Source: Mycolicibacterium fluoranthenivorans (GTDB lineage: Bacteria > Actinomycetota > Actinomycetes > Mycobacteriales > Mycobacteriaceae). Taken from it: DNA of 64,000 nt. How positions within the stretch are numbered: position 1 is the stretch's first letter; each line of letters starts with the position of its first letter. Positions 9,801-18,226 of the stretch are shown here, piece after piece. The notes beneath the pieces are model-generated. The model worked only from the letters and a program-made list of their open reading frames with translations. It made no database searches and was not told the DNA's origin. The stretch is from assembly GCF_011758805.1 (NCBI RefSeq), contig NZ_JAANOW010000001.1, positions 1,426,001-1,490,000 of the forward strand. The letters are read 5' to 3'. Position numbers and translations under genes: made by a program.

Positions 9801-10477
9801 GCCTAGGGGAGAGCCGGATGCAGCCGGTGACGATCGACTTCCGCAAGCACGGTCACCTCATCGTGCTCGGTGAGAGCGAATGCGGAAAGACGGCGGCGTT
9901 GCGCACCCTGTGCCGCGCGCTGACGCGTTCCAGTGGTGCCGAGGCCGTCCGGTTGCTCATCGTGGACTACCGGCGCAGCCTGCTCGGCGTGGTGGAATCG
10001 GAACATCTGGCCGGGTACGCGATATCGGCCGAGGCCGTAGCGGCTCAACTGCCGCCCATGCTGGAGCAGCTGTGCGCCCGGCTACCGGGACTCGACGTAT
10101 CGCAACAACAGTTGCGTGACCGCTCCTGGTGGTCCGGGCCGGAAATGTACGTCGTGATCGACGATTACGACATGGTCCCGGCGGACGGCGGAAACCCGCT
10201 GAGCCCGCTGCTGGAATATCTACCCCATGCCAAGGACATAGGCCTGCACATCATCGTTGCGCGGCGCTCCGGCGGAGCCGCCCGGGCCATGTTCGACCCG
10301 TTTCTGGCCCGGCTGCGCGAATTGGGTAGCGCCGGCCTGATGATGAGTGCGGGGCCCGAGGAGGGGGCATTGCTCGGCTCGGTGCGCCCGGTGCCGCTGC
10401 CGCCGGGCCGGGCCACCCTCGTCCTCCGGGGATCTGCGGCCGAACGGGTTCAGCTCGCGTGGACCGAGCCGCAGTGA
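6863..10477 (+). CDS. eccC4: ESX-4 FtsK/SpoIIIE-type ATPase EccC4 (single-chain)
   Basis: The 1204-residue protein is the motor ATPase of the ESX-4 secretion complex. Two transmembrane helices lie near residues 34-75, followed by three FtsK/SpoIIIE-type ATPase domains. Their Walker A motifs are GATGSGKS at about residue 423, GATRSGKS at about 746 and a divergent GESECGKT at about 1003. The first domain also has a Walker B-like VLFIIVDEFSEL. The unsplit EccC chain is typical of ESX-4, whereas ESX-1 has EccCa and EccCb. The gene is divergent from eccD4 with 88 bp between starts, and its 3' end overlaps the next gene by 19 bp, indicating an eccC4-esxU-esxT operon. Confidence 0.96.
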   Translation: MELVKPPSPASGPVELRRPPDLPAVPPVNPLARLLPLVMLVAVGGMVAVYLTSAQSAARNPIFLLFPVMMLASAMGTLAHTFRGRTGEIDAGRRGYLRYLDAVVDDATETARRQHQVLHWTHPDPAALWTMAGGARMWERRPGDPDFGVIRVGLGAVALSTPLIAPPAGTDDETDPVTVGALKDALDRCALLDDVPVTLRLADCPRVPIGMDRASARNLLRAMVCQLAMLHSPRDVRIAAVVPVGDGHWDWLKWLPHHRDREVVDAAGPRRLTFPDLDAAREACRALRAVQVVIVVDGVDVPATEVGAGVTVIELSDVGAAGLPPGCRADGISLAEALICARRLAPHMPDRSAGAVTGWPELIGIGASGALDPDVAWRPRTDGLRLRVPIGFTEDTDSAPGPVVLDIKEAAHGGMGPHGLCIGATGSGKSEFLRTLILGLIATHPPEELNLALIDFKGGATFLGLDRAAHVAAVITNLADEAHLVDRMRDALTGEMNRRQELLRAAGNLAGVHDYRQARAAGADLPALPVLFIIVDEFSELLSRQPDFAELFVAIGRVGRSLGMHLLLASQRFDEGRMRGLDTHLSYRVCLKTFSTSESRAVLGIPDAYHLPAAPGSAYLRTPSGETVRFRTAFVSGPVGGPAPNVSGAPCLFTAAPAGNDMDNEVSAAPTMLDAVLDRLTGRGVPAHRVWLPPLDEPPALGDLLAAHGSGRLRVPIGLVDNAFGQRHEPLMVDFAGAAGHAAVIGATRSGKSTALCSLILALAATHDPGEVRCYLLDFGGGALSSLDALPHTGVCAGLGDAELARRAVAHVHDVLRRREAGVRDEHGDIFLIVDGWAAMRQECDGLEEAITALAVQGLAHRIHVVVAASRWADLRPALKDHLGTRIELRLGDPAESEMDRKRARLLAHRGPGTGLNRDGLSLLIACPTLFGLDTPAAVQVLRTRHAAHAISRIEVLPAMVRWSGGSTPEGSASTTVAVGLGESRMQPVTIDFRKHGHLIVLGESECGKTAALRTLCRALTRSSGAEAVRLLIVDYRRSLLGVVESEHLAGYAISAEAVAAQLPPMLEQLCARLPGLDVSQQQLRDRSWWSGPEMYVVIDDYDMVPADGGNPLSPLLEYLPHAKDIGLHIIVARRSGGAARAMFDPFLARLRELGSAGLMMSAGPEEGALLGSVRPVPLPPGRATLVLRGSAAERVQLAWTEPQ

Positions 10478-11601
10478 CGGCGGTCGCGGTGCTCTTCGGC
10501 CCGGCGACGGTGCGCGGCCCGTGCCCCGTGCGCGGCGAATTGGTCAGGGCGGGACTGGATTTCCTCGACGACCGCGACACGATCATCGACGATCTGCCGG
10601 TATCGGTGGATTCGGTGCTGAGGGAGATCATCGGCACCGTGGTGGGGGGCGACCGCCGGGTCGCCGACGGACTGGTGCTCGTCTGCCCCGGGTGGTGGCC
10701 GTCGGCGCGGCTGGATCGTATCCGCGCGGCGGCCACCGCGGCTTGCGCCGAAGCCGTCGTGGTGACCCGGGCGCAAGTACATCGGCGCCGACATCCTGGC
10801 GCCGACATCATCGTGGAGATCACAGACGAGTTCGTCCTCGCTGCGACAGCGGACACCACGTTGCTCGTCGTCCCGAGACGCACGGGGGTGGCCGCAGCAG
10901 TGGCGGCCGGCCTCGACGAGCCCGCCTCGGTGCTCATCGATGTGCCGGGCGGCATCGCGGGCGCGCGGGCCGTCGCCAGCGAGACTGCCGCCGGCCTGCA
11001 GCGGGGCGGCGAGGTCGCCATCGTCGGCGACCATCAGTTGCTCCAGACTGCCGGCGACATGTGCGCGTCGCCCGCCGACCCGCCGCGCCACCGGTGGCCA
11101 TGGGTGGTCGTCGTGTGTCTGCTGGCCGTGGCCACCGTCGTCGCGGTGGCACTGCATCGCCCACCACGCGAACCATCGGACCGCACAACGGTGTTGATCA
11201 CGGAAGGCCGGGTCGCCGCACGGGTTCCCGCAGACTGGCTGGTCGAACGGATCACCGCCGGAACCGGGTCGCGCCGCGTCCAGGTCACCGAATCCGGCGG
11301 CGAGCGTGCGCTGCTCATCGTGCAGTCACCGGCCGAAGTCGATATGGCCACGACGGCAACGACTCTCGCCACTGCACTGCGCAGGGAAGACCCCACGGTG
11401 TTCACCGATTTCGAGGCCACCGGCCGGCGCGCCGGCCGGCCCGTGATCAGTTACACCGAGGCCAGGGCAGACAGGAAGATCGAATGGTCCGTCTTCCTCG
11501 AGGGCGGAGTGCGGATCGCCGTCGGATGCCAGAGCACAACCGCCCGGGATGCGCGGGAGATCTGTGACCAGACCATCGCATCCGCCCACAGCGTGCGGTG
11601 A
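10459..11601 (+). CDS. Type VII secretion-associated protein (Rv3446c family)
   Basis: The 380-residue product matches the ESX-4-linked family represented by M. tuberculosis Rv3446c (type VII secretion-associated protein, TIGR03931 type). It has a cytosolic N-terminal half of about 210 residues with an actin-like or ASKHA-like feel (VAVLFGPATV, VLVCPGWWP), one transmembrane helix at about residues 215-235 (WPWVVVVCLLAVATVVAVAL), and a C-terminal extracytoplasmic domain. It starts 19 bp before the end of eccC4 and is followed by esxU, the same order as in M. tuberculosis. Its molecular role in ESX-4 is not established; the ASKHA resemblance is my impression and is unverified. Confidence 0.85.
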   Translation: MDRAAVTAVAVLFGPATVRGPCPVRGELVRAGLDFLDDRDTIIDDLPVSVDSVLREIIGTVVGGDRRVADGLVLVCPGWWPSARLDRIRAAATAACAEAVVVTRAQVHRRRHPGADIIVEITDEFVLAATADTTLLVVPRRTGVAAAVAAGLDEPASVLIDVPGGIAGARAVASETAAGLQRGGEVAIVGDHQLLQTAGDMCASPADPPRHRWPWVVVVCLLAVATVVAVALHRPPREPSDRTTVLITEGRVAARVPADWLVERITAGTGSRRVQVTESGGERALLIVQSPAEVDMATTATTLATALRREDPTVFTDFEATGRRAGRPVISYTEARADRKIEWSVFLEGGVRIAVGCQSTTARDAREICDQTIASAHSVR

Positions 11602-11676
11602 GCAAGATCCGGATCAATGGAACCGAAACGCCCCCCGCTGCGTCTAACCTCAGTAGTACCCGACGAGAGGACTCAG

Positions 11677-11985
11677 ATGACTTCGCTGAACACCGATTTC
11701 GATCTCATGCACGTCGTGGCAGGACAGATCGACACGCGCAACGAGGAGATCCGGGCCATGCTCGGATCGTTCATCGGGCGGATGAGTTCCGTCCCGCCGT
11801 CGGTGTGGGGCGGTGCTGCGGCGGTGCGTTTCCGCGAGGTCGTCGAGCGGTGGAACGCCGAATCGATGGCATTGAACGACGCCTTGGCGCGGATCTCCGA
11901 GACCATCCGGCTCAACGAGCGCACCCTGCGCGAGGCCGGCGACAGCCATTCCCAGCAGATCGCCGCCATTACCACCCACCTGTAA
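11677..11985 (+). CDS. esxU: WXG100-family protein EsxU
   Basis: A 102-residue helical protein with the WXG100 turn motif W44-G-G46 (SVWGGAAAV) between two long helices. EsxU pairs with EsxT as the WXG100 heterodimer encoded beside ESX-4. The ATG at 11677 is preceded by GAGAGG at a 6-nt spacing; an upstream in-frame start at 11617 lacks a good site and would add residues absent from the family. It ends 9 bp before esxT, so the two are surely cotranscribed. Confidence 0.93.
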   Translation: MTSLNTDFDLMHVVAGQIDTRNEEIRAMLGSFIGRMSSVPPSVWGGAAAVRFREVVERWNAESMALNDALARISETIRLNERTLREAGDSHSQQIAAITTHL

Positions 11986-11994
11986 GGAGTCACG

Positions 11995-12291
11995 ATGGAT
12001 GCCACGCTGTCCTATAACTTCGACGAGATCGAGTACACGGTCCGCCAGGAGATTCACAGCACCTCGGCGCGGCTGAGTGCGGCGCTGGACGAGTTGCGGG
12101 CACAGATCACGCCACTGCAGCAGACCTGGACCCGCCACGCCGCCGAGGCCTACCGGATTGAACAGATGCGCTGGGACCAGTCGGCATCGGCCTTGCAGGA
12201 CATCCTGTTCCGGCTGGGAAACGCGGTCCGCGACGGCGCTGACGAGATCGCCGCAACCGACCGGCAAGCCGCCAATGCCTGGGGTTACTGA
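11995..12291 (+). CDS. esxT: WXG100-family protein EsxT
   Basis: A 98-residue helical-hairpin protein closely resembling M. tuberculosis EsxT (LSYNFDEIEYTVRQEIH). In place of W-x-G the turn reads W45-T-R47, a deviation I recall also in M. tuberculosis EsxT (WTR), so it is a family trait rather than damage. A Shine-Dalgarno AAGGAG lies just upstream of ATG 11995. In M. tuberculosis the next gene is rplM; here about 17.6 kb of metabolic genes intervene. A strong hairpin 22 bp downstream ends the operon. Confidence 0.94.
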   Translation: MDATLSYNFDEIEYTVRQEIHSTSARLSAALDELRAQITPLQQTWTRHAAEAYRIEQMRWDQSASALQDILFRLGNAVRDGADEIAATDRQAANAWGY

Positions 12292-12313
12292 CGCCTCGGC
12301 GTTGCCATGAAAC

Positions 12314-12355
12314 CTGCGCGGTCCCGCCGGGGGGAGGACCGGCGGGACCGCGCAG
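12314..12355 (+). terminator. Hairpin terminator after esxT
   Basis: A perfect 17-bp inverted repeat (12314-12330 with 12339-12355) encloses the 8-nt loop GGGGAGGA. There is no U-tract, as is common for mycobacterial hairpin terminators. It starts 22 bp after the esxT stop and separates ESX-4 from the diol dehydratase region. Confidence 0.8.
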
Positions 12356-12413
12356 TCCGACCAACTCGGTGCGTGGCGAAGTGACAAACGAACTCAAATG
12401 TCCTGTCGGACTG

Positions 12414-12427
12414 CCACTCACGAGTGG
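12414..12427. promoter_or_regulatory. Palindrome CCACTC-AC-GAGTGG upstream of the GAF regulator
   Basis: A perfect 6-bp inverted repeat with a 2-bp centre sits about 140 bp upstream of the regulator start at 12565. It could be an operator for regulation of that gene. No matching copy was noticed elsewhere in the window. Confidence 0.3.
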
Positions 12428-12564
12428 CCGGATGCGGCGGGTTCTGTCCGGCGGTCTGTTCGGCTCCTCGTCGGGATCCTCCCCGGGGCCGGAGATAAGG
12501 GCTATGGTGTGGAATGCGGCCGATGCAGTGAGGCGTCGGGCCGTGATCGGGAGCGTGATCATCT

Positions 12565-13848
12565 GTGAGGACGACCAAAGGGCCGAGTGCTCGGGAGCTT
12601 CGTGCTGTGCACGAACTCTTCGTCGCAGGCGAGGTCGACGTCGCGGAGCTGGAACCGACCACGGTGCGGCCGGTGGTCGCCAAGAGCTGGCAGCGCAGCC
12701 TCGCCAAGGGCGTGGATCCGGATTTCGATCGGGCTCGGCCCGCCGCGGTGGGCTCCGGCATCGCAAAACTGCGTGATTCCCACCCACTGGCACCCGCACT
12801 CCCGGTGATCCGCCGGCTCCTCGTCGACGATGCCGTGGATGCGGGCGTTGTCGTGGCCGTCACCTCGGCCGACGGCACCCTGCTGTGGGTCGAGGGCGAC
12901 CCGAGAGCACGCCGCAGAGCCGAACAGATGAACTTCGTGCCCGGTGCGGATTGGAGTGAGCGCAGCGCAGGCACCAATGCGCCTGGGACCGCGCTGGCGC
13001 TGGACCGCGAGCTGCAGATCAGGGGGTCGGAGCACTTTTCCCGCGTCGTGCAGCCGTGGAGCTGCACCGCCACCCCCCTGCACGACCCGGACACGGGGGC
13101 ACTGCTCGGTGCCATCGACCTCACCGGGGGCGCCCAGGCCGCGTCGGCCCAAACGTTGGCGCTGGTCAGGGCCACCGCGTTGGCTGTGGAGAATCATCTG
13201 GCCCTGCTGCGGCTGACCGGGAGCGTCCCGGAACCGGCGACGCGCAAGCCGCACCTGGTGGTGTTGGGTTCAGACCGCCCGCGTTGGGTGACCACCGACG
13301 TCTACGGCCACCTCCGCGCCACGATGCTGACCGGGCGACACGCCGACATCCTGGTGCTGCTCAGCAGGCACCCCGAGGGATTGTCCGCAGACCACCTGGC
13401 CGTCCTTCTCGACGACAAGGACCTGGACGTGGTGACGGTGCGGGCCGAGATGTCGCGGCTGCGCAAGGTCATCGGCGCCGAGTACCTGGAGTCCCGTCCG
13501 TATCGCCTGCTGGTCCCGATCACCACCGATATCGGTGAGGTCTTCGACGCCCTTGACCTCGGCGATGTCGAGTCCGCGCTGGCCGCCTACCACGGTCCGT
13601 TGCTGCCGCAGTCGGTGTCACCGTCGATCGCGCGACTACGCATGCAGCTGTCGGCGAGTATGCGCGGCGCGGTGCTTGCCGAGTGTTCACGCGGCGATAT
13701 GTCCCCGCTACGGCGCTGGCTGGACCTGCCGGAGGGGCGCGACGATCGGGAAGGTTGGGAGGCGCTGCGCAACAGTGCCTCGATCGGTCCCGTGGGACGC
13801 GCGCAGGCCGGCGGACACCTCGCCGGGCTCGACTTCGAACTGGGCTGA
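12565..13848 (+). CDS. GAF-domain transcriptional regulator with OmpR/SARP-type winged helix and BTAD-like tail
   Basis: The 427-residue product has an N-terminal GAF-type sensor (about 60-210) resembling the sensor part of AcoR-like regulators (WSERSAGTNAPGTALAL, QPWSCTATPLHDP). It lacks the AAA sigma54 domain of AcoR. Instead residues about 227-318 look like an OmpR/SARP winged helix (LTGRHADILVLLSRHPEGLS, VRAEMSRLRKVIG, ESRPYRLLVP), and the last about 95 resemble a BTAD segment (DVESALAAYHGPLLP). The sensor probably binds a small catabolite such as an aldehyde or diol; this is inference. GTG 12565 was chosen as the start. It lies just upstream of the aldehyde dehydrogenase gene, and is my candidate to bind the direct repeats at 13871, 21334 and 22265. 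Confidence 0.82.
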   Translation: MRTTKGPSARELRAVHELFVAGEVDVAELEPTTVRPVVAKSWQRSLAKGVDPDFDRARPAAVGSGIAKLRDSHPLAPALPVIRRLLVDDAVDAGVVVAVTSADGTLLWVEGDPRARRRAEQMNFVPGADWSERSAGTNAPGTALALDRELQIRGSEHFSRVVQPWSCTATPLHDPDTGALLGAIDLTGGAQAASAQTLALVRATALAVENHLALLRLTGSVPEPATRKPHLVVLGSDRPRWVTTDVYGHLRATMLTGRHADILVLLSRHPEGLSADHLAVLLDDKDLDVVTVRAEMSRLRKVIGAEYLESRPYRLLVPITTDIGEVFDALDLGDVESALAAYHGPLLPQSVSPSIARLRMQLSASMRGAVLAECSRGDMSPLRRWLDLPEGRDDREGWEALRNSASIGPVGRAQAGGHLAGLDFELG

Positions 13849-13870
13849 ACCGCCCGTATCCGGCACCCCG

Positions 13871-13904
13871 TGCAACGGTGGTGCAACCCTGCCATTCGTA
13901 CCTT
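13871..13904 (+). promoter_or_regulatory. Direct-repeat promoter TGCAAC-N5-TGCAAC-N11-TACCTT before aldehyde dehydrogenase
   Basis: TGCAAC at 13871-13876 and 13882-13887 (11-bp period) are followed after exactly 11 bp by TACCTT (13899-13904), a TANNNT-type -10 element. The start codon of the aldehyde dehydrogenase is 46 bp further on. Two other promoters in the region share the arrangement (21317-21350 on minus, 22265-22298 on plus). Confidence 0.72.
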
Positions 13905-13950
13905 TAGTGACGACCGACACACTTCGCTGTCCCATGCAGGAGAGATTCCC

Positions 13951-15474
13951 ATGACTGTTTATGCGCGCCCGGGTGTTGAAGGCGCTTTGATGTCGTTTAA
14001 GTCCCGTTATGGCAATTTCATCGGTGGGCAGTGGGTGGCCCCGGTGGCCGGCCGGTATTTCGAGAACCCGACGCCGGTGACGGGGCAGGTGTTTTGTGAG
14101 ATTCCGCGTTCGGATGAGGCTGATGTGGAGGCGGCGTTGGATGCCGCGCATGCGGCGGCCCCGGGGTGGGGTAAGACCAGTCCGGCGGAGCGGGCGGTGA
14201 TCTTGAATAGGGTCGCGGATCGGATCGAGGAGAATCTGGAGTCGATCGCGGTGGCGGAGTCCTGGGATAACGGTAAGCCGGTCCGGGAGACGCTGAATGC
14301 TGATATTCCGTTGGCGGTGGATCATTTCCGGTATTTCGCCGGTGTGCTGCGCGCCCAGGAGGGGTCGTTGTCGCAGATCGATGAGGACACCGTGGCGTAT
14401 CACTTTCATGAGCCGTTGGGTGTGGTGGGCCAGATCATCCCGTGGAATTTCCCGATTTTGATGGCGGTGTGGAAGTTGGCGCCGGCGTTGGCGGCGGGTA
14501 ATGCGGTGGTGCTCAAGCCGGCTGAGCAGACTCCAGCGTCGATTCTGTATTTGTTCGAGGTCATCGGGGATTTGTTGCCTGCCGGTGTGGTGAACATTGT
14601 GAATGGTTTCGGGGTGGAGGCGGGTAAGCCGTTGGCGTCGTCGAATCGGATCGCGAAGATCGCGTTCACCGGGGAGACGACGACGGGCCGGTTGATCATG
14701 CAGTACGCCAGCCAGAACCTGATCCCGGTGACCCTGGAGTTGGGTGGGAAGTCGCCGAATATTTTCTTCAGTGATGTGTTGGCGAGTAACGACGCGTATC
14801 AGGATAAGGCGTTGGAGGGGTTCACGATGTTCGCCCTGAATCAGGGTGAGGTGTGTACGTGTCCGTCGCGGTCGTTGATTCAGGCTGATATTTATGACGA
14901 GTTTTTGGCGTTGGCGGCGATCCGGACGAAGGCGGTGCGTCAGGGGGATCCTCTTGATACTGAGACGATGATCGGTGCGCAGGCCTCCAATGATCAGTTG
15001 GAGAAGATTCTGTCGTATATCGAGATCGGTAAGGGTGAGGGTGCTCAGGTGCTCACTGGTGGTGAGCGTGCGGAGCTTGGTGGGGATCTGGGTGGTGGTT
15101 TTTATGTGGCGCCGACGATTTTCACCGGGCATAACAAGATGCGGATTTTCCAGGAGGAGATTTTCGGGCCGGTGGTGGCGGTGACGTCGTTCACTGATTA
15201 TGCGGATGCGATCGCGCAGGCCAATGACACGTTGTATGGGTTGGGTGCGGGGGTGTGGAGTCGTAGCGGTAATACCGCGTATCGGGCGGGTCGTGATATC
15301 AAGGCTGGTCGGGTGTGGACGAATTGTTATCACCAGTATCCGGCGCATGCGGCGTTCGGTGGGTACAAGCAGTCCGGTATCGGCCGGGAGAATCACAAGA
15401 TGATGCTCGATCATTACCAGCAGACCAAGAACCTGCTGGTCAGCTACAGCGAAAACGCCGCCGGCTTCTTCTGA
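13951..15474 (+). CDS. NAD-dependent aldehyde dehydrogenase (ExaC/AldB/AcoD type)
   Basis: The 507-residue enzyme is a full-length aldehyde dehydrogenase of the acetaldehyde/AldB group: catalytic C302 in [11 protein letters not shown], general-base E263 in LELGGKSPN, and C-terminal [20 protein letters not shown] 13951 follows AGGAGA at good spacing. In this cluster it can oxidise the aldehyde made by the diol dehydratase (propionaldehyde or 3-hydroxypropionaldehyde) to the acid; substrate is inferred from context. The DUF779 gene follows after 19 bp, a pairing common for this dehydrogenase type. Codon use is odd: third positions are rich in T and G (GGT, TTG, TTT, GTG) through most of the gene and return to the C-rich local style only in the last about 25 codons. 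A full-length antisense ORF is a by-product of that bias. Confidence 0.93.
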   Translation: MTVYARPGVEGALMSFKSRYGNFIGGQWVAPVAGRYFENPTPVTGQVFCEIPRSDEADVEAALDAAHAAAPGWGKTSPAERAVILNRVADRIEENLESIAVAESWDNGKPVRETLNADIPLAVDHFRYFAGVLRAQEGSLSQIDEDTVAYHFHEPLGVVGQIIPWNFPILMAVWKLAPALAAGNAVVLKPAEQTPASILYLFEVIGDLLPAGVVNIVNGFGVEAGKPLASSNRIAKIAFTGETTTGRLIMQYASQNLIPVTLELGGKSPNIFFSDVLASNDAYQDKALEGFTMFALNQGEVCTCPSRSLIQADIYDEFLALAAIRTKAVRQGDPLDTETMIGAQASNDQLEKILSYIEIGKGEGAQVLTGGERAELGGDLGGGFYVAPTIFTGHNKMRIFQEEIFGPVVAVTSFTDYADAIAQANDTLYGLGAGVWSRSGNTAYRAGRDIKAGRVWTNCYHQYPAHAAFGGYKQSGIGRENHKMMLDHYQQTKNLLVSYSENAAGFF

Positions 15475-15493
15475 TCCACGCCGGAGAGCTGCC

Positions 15494-15934
15494 ATGTCTC
15501 AAGCAACCAGGGTGCTGATCACCCGGGGTGCCGCCGACCTCGTGCTACGTCTGCAGAACCGGTACGGCGCCTTGATGTTTCACCAGTCCGGTGGCACCTG
15601 TGACGGATCGTCCCCGATGTGCTACCCGGTGGGCGAGTACGCGATCGGGGACAGCGACGTGCTGCTCGGTGTGCTCGACGTGGTCTCCGAGCGTCAACCC
15701 TATGGTGTTCCGGTCTGGGTTTCCGGTCCGCAGTACACGGTGTGGGAACACAGCCAGTTGGTGATCGACGTGGTGCCCGGTCGTGCCGCGGGGTTCAGTC
15801 TGGAGGCATCAGTCGGCCTGCGCTTCCTCTCTCGGGCGCGCGTCGTGCCGGAGCGAAACGCCGCGGTGCTGCCGCGCTCCGTGCGAGGATGCATCGTGAC
15901 TTCCGGCGCCACCGAGCAGGGGGTGCGACGGTAG
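15494..15934 (+). CDS. DUF779 family protein
   Basis: A 146-residue protein with the DUF779 hallmark HQSGGTCDGSSPMCYPVG near residues 36-53; its two Cys (CDGSSPMC) could bind a metal. DUF779 proteins are usually encoded beside AldB/ExaC-type aldehyde dehydrogenases, as here, so a supporting role for that enzyme is likely, but no biochemical function is known to me. ATG 15494 lies 19 bp after the dehydrogenase stop, indicating one transcript. Confidence 0.88.
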   Translation: MSQATRVLITRGAADLVLRLQNRYGALMFHQSGGTCDGSSPMCYPVGEYAIGDSDVLLGVLDVVSERQPYGVPVWVSGPQYTVWEHSQLVIDVVPGRAAGFSLEASVGLRFLSRARVVPERNAAVLPRSVRGCIVTSGATEQGVRR

Positions 15935-15985
15935 CGAATCCCGAAGATGTTCGAGTTCAATCACCTTCGAAGATGAGGAGCAGTG

Positions 15986-17503
15986 TTGCCCGATTTCGTC
16001 GCAGCCATAGATCAGGGCACCACCAGTACCCGCGCCATGATCTTCGATCATGCCGGTGCCGAGGTGGGGCGGCATCAACTCGAACACGAACAGATCCTGC
16101 CGCAGGCCGGTTGGGTGGAACACAACCCGGTGGAGATCTGGGAGCGCACCGCCTCGGTGCTCACCTCGGTGCTCAACAACACCAATCTGCAGCCCAATGA
16201 CATTGCAGCGCTGGGTATCACCAACCAGCGAGAGACCACGCTGGTGTGGAACAAGAAGACCGGCAGGCCGTACTACAACGCCATCGTCTGGCAGGACACC
16301 CGCACCGATCGGATCGCCTCGGCGCTGGATCGCGACGGACGTGGTGATGTCATCCGCCGCAAAGCAGGTCTGCCCCCGGCCACGTACTTCTCCGGCGGCA
16401 AGATCCAGTGGATTCTGGAGAACGTCGACGGCGTGCGCGAGGCCGCCGAAAAGGGCGACGCCCTCTTCGGCAACAGCGACAGCTGGGTGGTGTGGAATCT
16501 GACGGGTGGTCCGCGTGGCGGAGTGCACGTCACCGACGTCACCAACGCCAGCCGCACCATGCTGATGAACCTGGAGACCCTCGACTGGGACGACGAACTG
16601 CTGTCCTTCTTCGGTATTCCGCGGCAGATGCTGCCCCAGATCCGGCCGTCTTCTTCGCCGGACCCGTACGGGATGACGCTGACCGCGGGCCCGATGGGCG
16701 GCGAGGTGCCGGTGACGGGCATTCTGGGCGACCAGCAGGCCGCGATGGTCGGCCAGGTCTGCCTGGCGGCCGGTGAGGCCAAGAATACCTACGGCACAGG
16801 CAATTTCCTGTTGCTGAACACCGGTGAGAAGATCGTGCGTTCGGACAACGGGCTGCTCACCACCGTGTGCTATCAGTTCGGTGATGCGAAACCCGTTTAC
16901 GCCCTTGAAGGTTCGATCGCGGTGACCGGTTCGGCCGTGCAATGGCTGCGTGATCAGCTGGGCATCATCAGCGGAGCCGCCCAAAGTGAGGCGCTGGCCC
17001 GCCAGGTCGAAGACAACGGCGGGGTGTATTTCGTGCCGGCGTTCTCCGGGCTGTTCGCGCCGTACTGGCGCTCCGATGCCCGCGGCGCGATCGTCGGGCT
17101 GTCGCGGTTCAACACCAACGCGCACGTGGCGCGGGCGACGCTGGAGGCGATCTGCTATCAGAGCCGCGACGTCGTCGATGCGATGGAAGCAGACTCGGGC
17201 GTGCACCTGGAGGTGCTCAAGGTGGACGGCGGGATCACCGCCAATGAGTTGTGCATGCAGATCCAGGCCGATGTGCTGGGGGTCGACGTGGTCAAACCTG
17301 TTGTGGCAGAGACCACCGCGTTGGGTGCCGCGTACGCCGCGGGCCTGGCGGTCGGGTTCTGGAGTGATCCGAACGACCTGCGGGCCAACTGGCAGGAGGA
17401 CAAGCGGTGGTCACCGTCCTGGTCGGAGGATCAGCGGGCGGGCGGGTACGCGGGCTGGCAGAAGGCCGTGCAGCGCACCCTGGACTGGGTGGACGTCTCC
17501 TAG
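15986..17503 (+). CDS. glpK: Glycerol kinase
   Basis: The about 505-residue enzyme phosphorylates glycerol to glycerol 3-phosphate. FGGY-kinase landmarks are clear: [13 protein letters not shown] at the N-terminus, [12 protein letters not shown] and IVWQDTRT in the middle, and the C-terminal ATP-site stretch [21 protein letters not shown] prefer TTG 15986 because GAGGAG is 5 nt upstream and it gives (M)[10 protein letters not shown], matching the family N-terminus; GTG 15983 is one codon earlier. It follows DUF779 on the same strand after about 50 bp and ends at a hairpin. With the glycerol facilitator nearby it links the cluster to glycerol use. Confidence 0.96.
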   Translation: MPDFVAAIDQGTTSTRAMIFDHAGAEVGRHQLEHEQILPQAGWVEHNPVEIWERTASVLTSVLNNTNLQPNDIAALGITNQRETTLVWNKKTGRPYYNAIVWQDTRTDRIASALDRDGRGDVIRRKAGLPPATYFSGGKIQWILENVDGVREAAEKGDALFGNSDSWVVWNLTGGPRGGVHVTDVTNASRTMLMNLETLDWDDELLSFFGIPRQMLPQIRPSSSPDPYGMTLTAGPMGGEVPVTGILGDQQAAMVGQVCLAAGEAKNTYGTGNFLLLNTGEKIVRSDNGLLTTVCYQFGDAKPVYALEGSIAVTGSAVQWLRDQLGIISGAAQSEALARQVEDNGGVYFVPAFSGLFAPYWRSDARGAIVGLSRFNTNAHVARATLEAICYQSRDVVDAMEADSGVHLEVLKVDGGITANELCMQIQADVLGVDVVKPVVAETTALGAAYAAGLAVGFWSDPNDLRANWQEDKRWSPSWSEDQRAGGYAGWQKAVQRTLDWVDVS

Positions 17504-17509
17504 CCGGGC

Positions 17510-17540
17510 GACGGCCCCGGTGCACCGCGCCGGGGCCGTC
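17510..17540. terminator. Bidirectional hairpin terminator between glpK and the DUF336 gene
   Basis: GACGGCCCCGG (17510-17520) pairs perfectly with CCGGGGCCGTC (17530-17540) around a 9-nt loop. It lies between the convergent stops of glpK (17503) and the minus-strand gene ending at 17549. Confidence 0.75.
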
Positions 17541-17548
17541 GGTCGGCT

Positions 17549-17947
17549 CTACAGTGCCGCGACCCCGGCCTCGGCCACCTTGACATCCTGCTCGACACTT
17601 CCTGCGCTGACGCCGATCGCGCCGACCACCACACCGTCGACCGTCAGCGGAATCCCGCCGCCGAAGATGACCAGGCCGCCACATGTCTGTTCCAGGCCAT
17701 AGAGTTCGGCGCCGGGTTGTGCGATCGCGGTGAGCGCACTCGTGGGAGCATTCATCAGTATCGACGTGCGCGCCTTACGGATCGAGATGTCGATACTCGC
17801 CTTGATGGCACCGTCCATCCTGGCGAATGCCACCAGATGGCCACCGTCGTCGACGACCGCGATGTTCATCGGCTGCGCGATATCCCGGGCCTTCGCTATC
17901 GCCGCGTCGACGACTCTGGTGGCGCTTGACAGACTGATGGCGCTCAT
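17549..17947 (-). CDS. DUF336 / HbpS-GlcG family protein, similar to the PduO C-terminal domain
   Basis: A 132-residue protein with the DUF336 fold signature: MNIAVVDDGGHLVAFARMDGA, SIRKARTS and GGIPLTVDGVVVGAIGVSAGSVEQD. Family members include the haem-binding HbpS, GlcG, and the C-terminal domain of the corrinoid adenosyltransferase PduO found in propanediol operons. No adenosyltransferase domain is present here or elsewhere in the window. The family often sits in diol or glycolate catabolic loci; binding of haem or a corrinoid is possible but not shown. It is divergent from the glycerol facilitator gene with about 280 bp between starts. Confidence 0.87.
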   Translation of the reverse strand: MSAISLSSATRVVDAAIAKARDIAQPMNIAVVDDGGHLVAFARMDGAIKASIDISIRKARTSILMNAPTSALTAIAQPGAELYGLEQTCGGLVIFGGGIPLTVDGVVVGAIGVSAGSVEQDVKVAEAGVAAL

Positions 17948-18226
17948 TGATGAACCTTTCGAATCGGTTTTCCCGCAATAATTTTGACGTTCACGGGGGT
18001 GTACTCACCCGCCATCGATCATAATGGCCGCAACCGCAATGAGTAGGTGTTTCAACCTCTTCCGGCGTCGCGGCGTCAGATCCTAGCCAAAAACTCACCC
18101 ACGGGTCAGCCTGCGCCCCACCCCCGGCCAGTATGCGGGCGGGAACCGGCAGAAAGCGCCATCGCGCCCGGCGACTGCACAAAGACTGTGCCACAGAATC
18201 TTTGGTGGCCAAGAGAGGGTGGGTCA

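Noticed and set aside
13708..15495. 595-codon antisense ORF over the aldehyde dehydrogenase gene
   Set aside because: It mirrors the real gene exactly, has low-complexity Arg/His-rich composition and no family signature. The T/G-rich third positions of the sense gene remove antisense stop codons.
17948..18226. Fourth copy of the TGCAAC direct-repeat promoter before the glycerol facilitator
   Set aside because: Only weak TCAAC/GCAAC-like pieces spaced 22 bp apart occur, with no -10 element at 11 bp.
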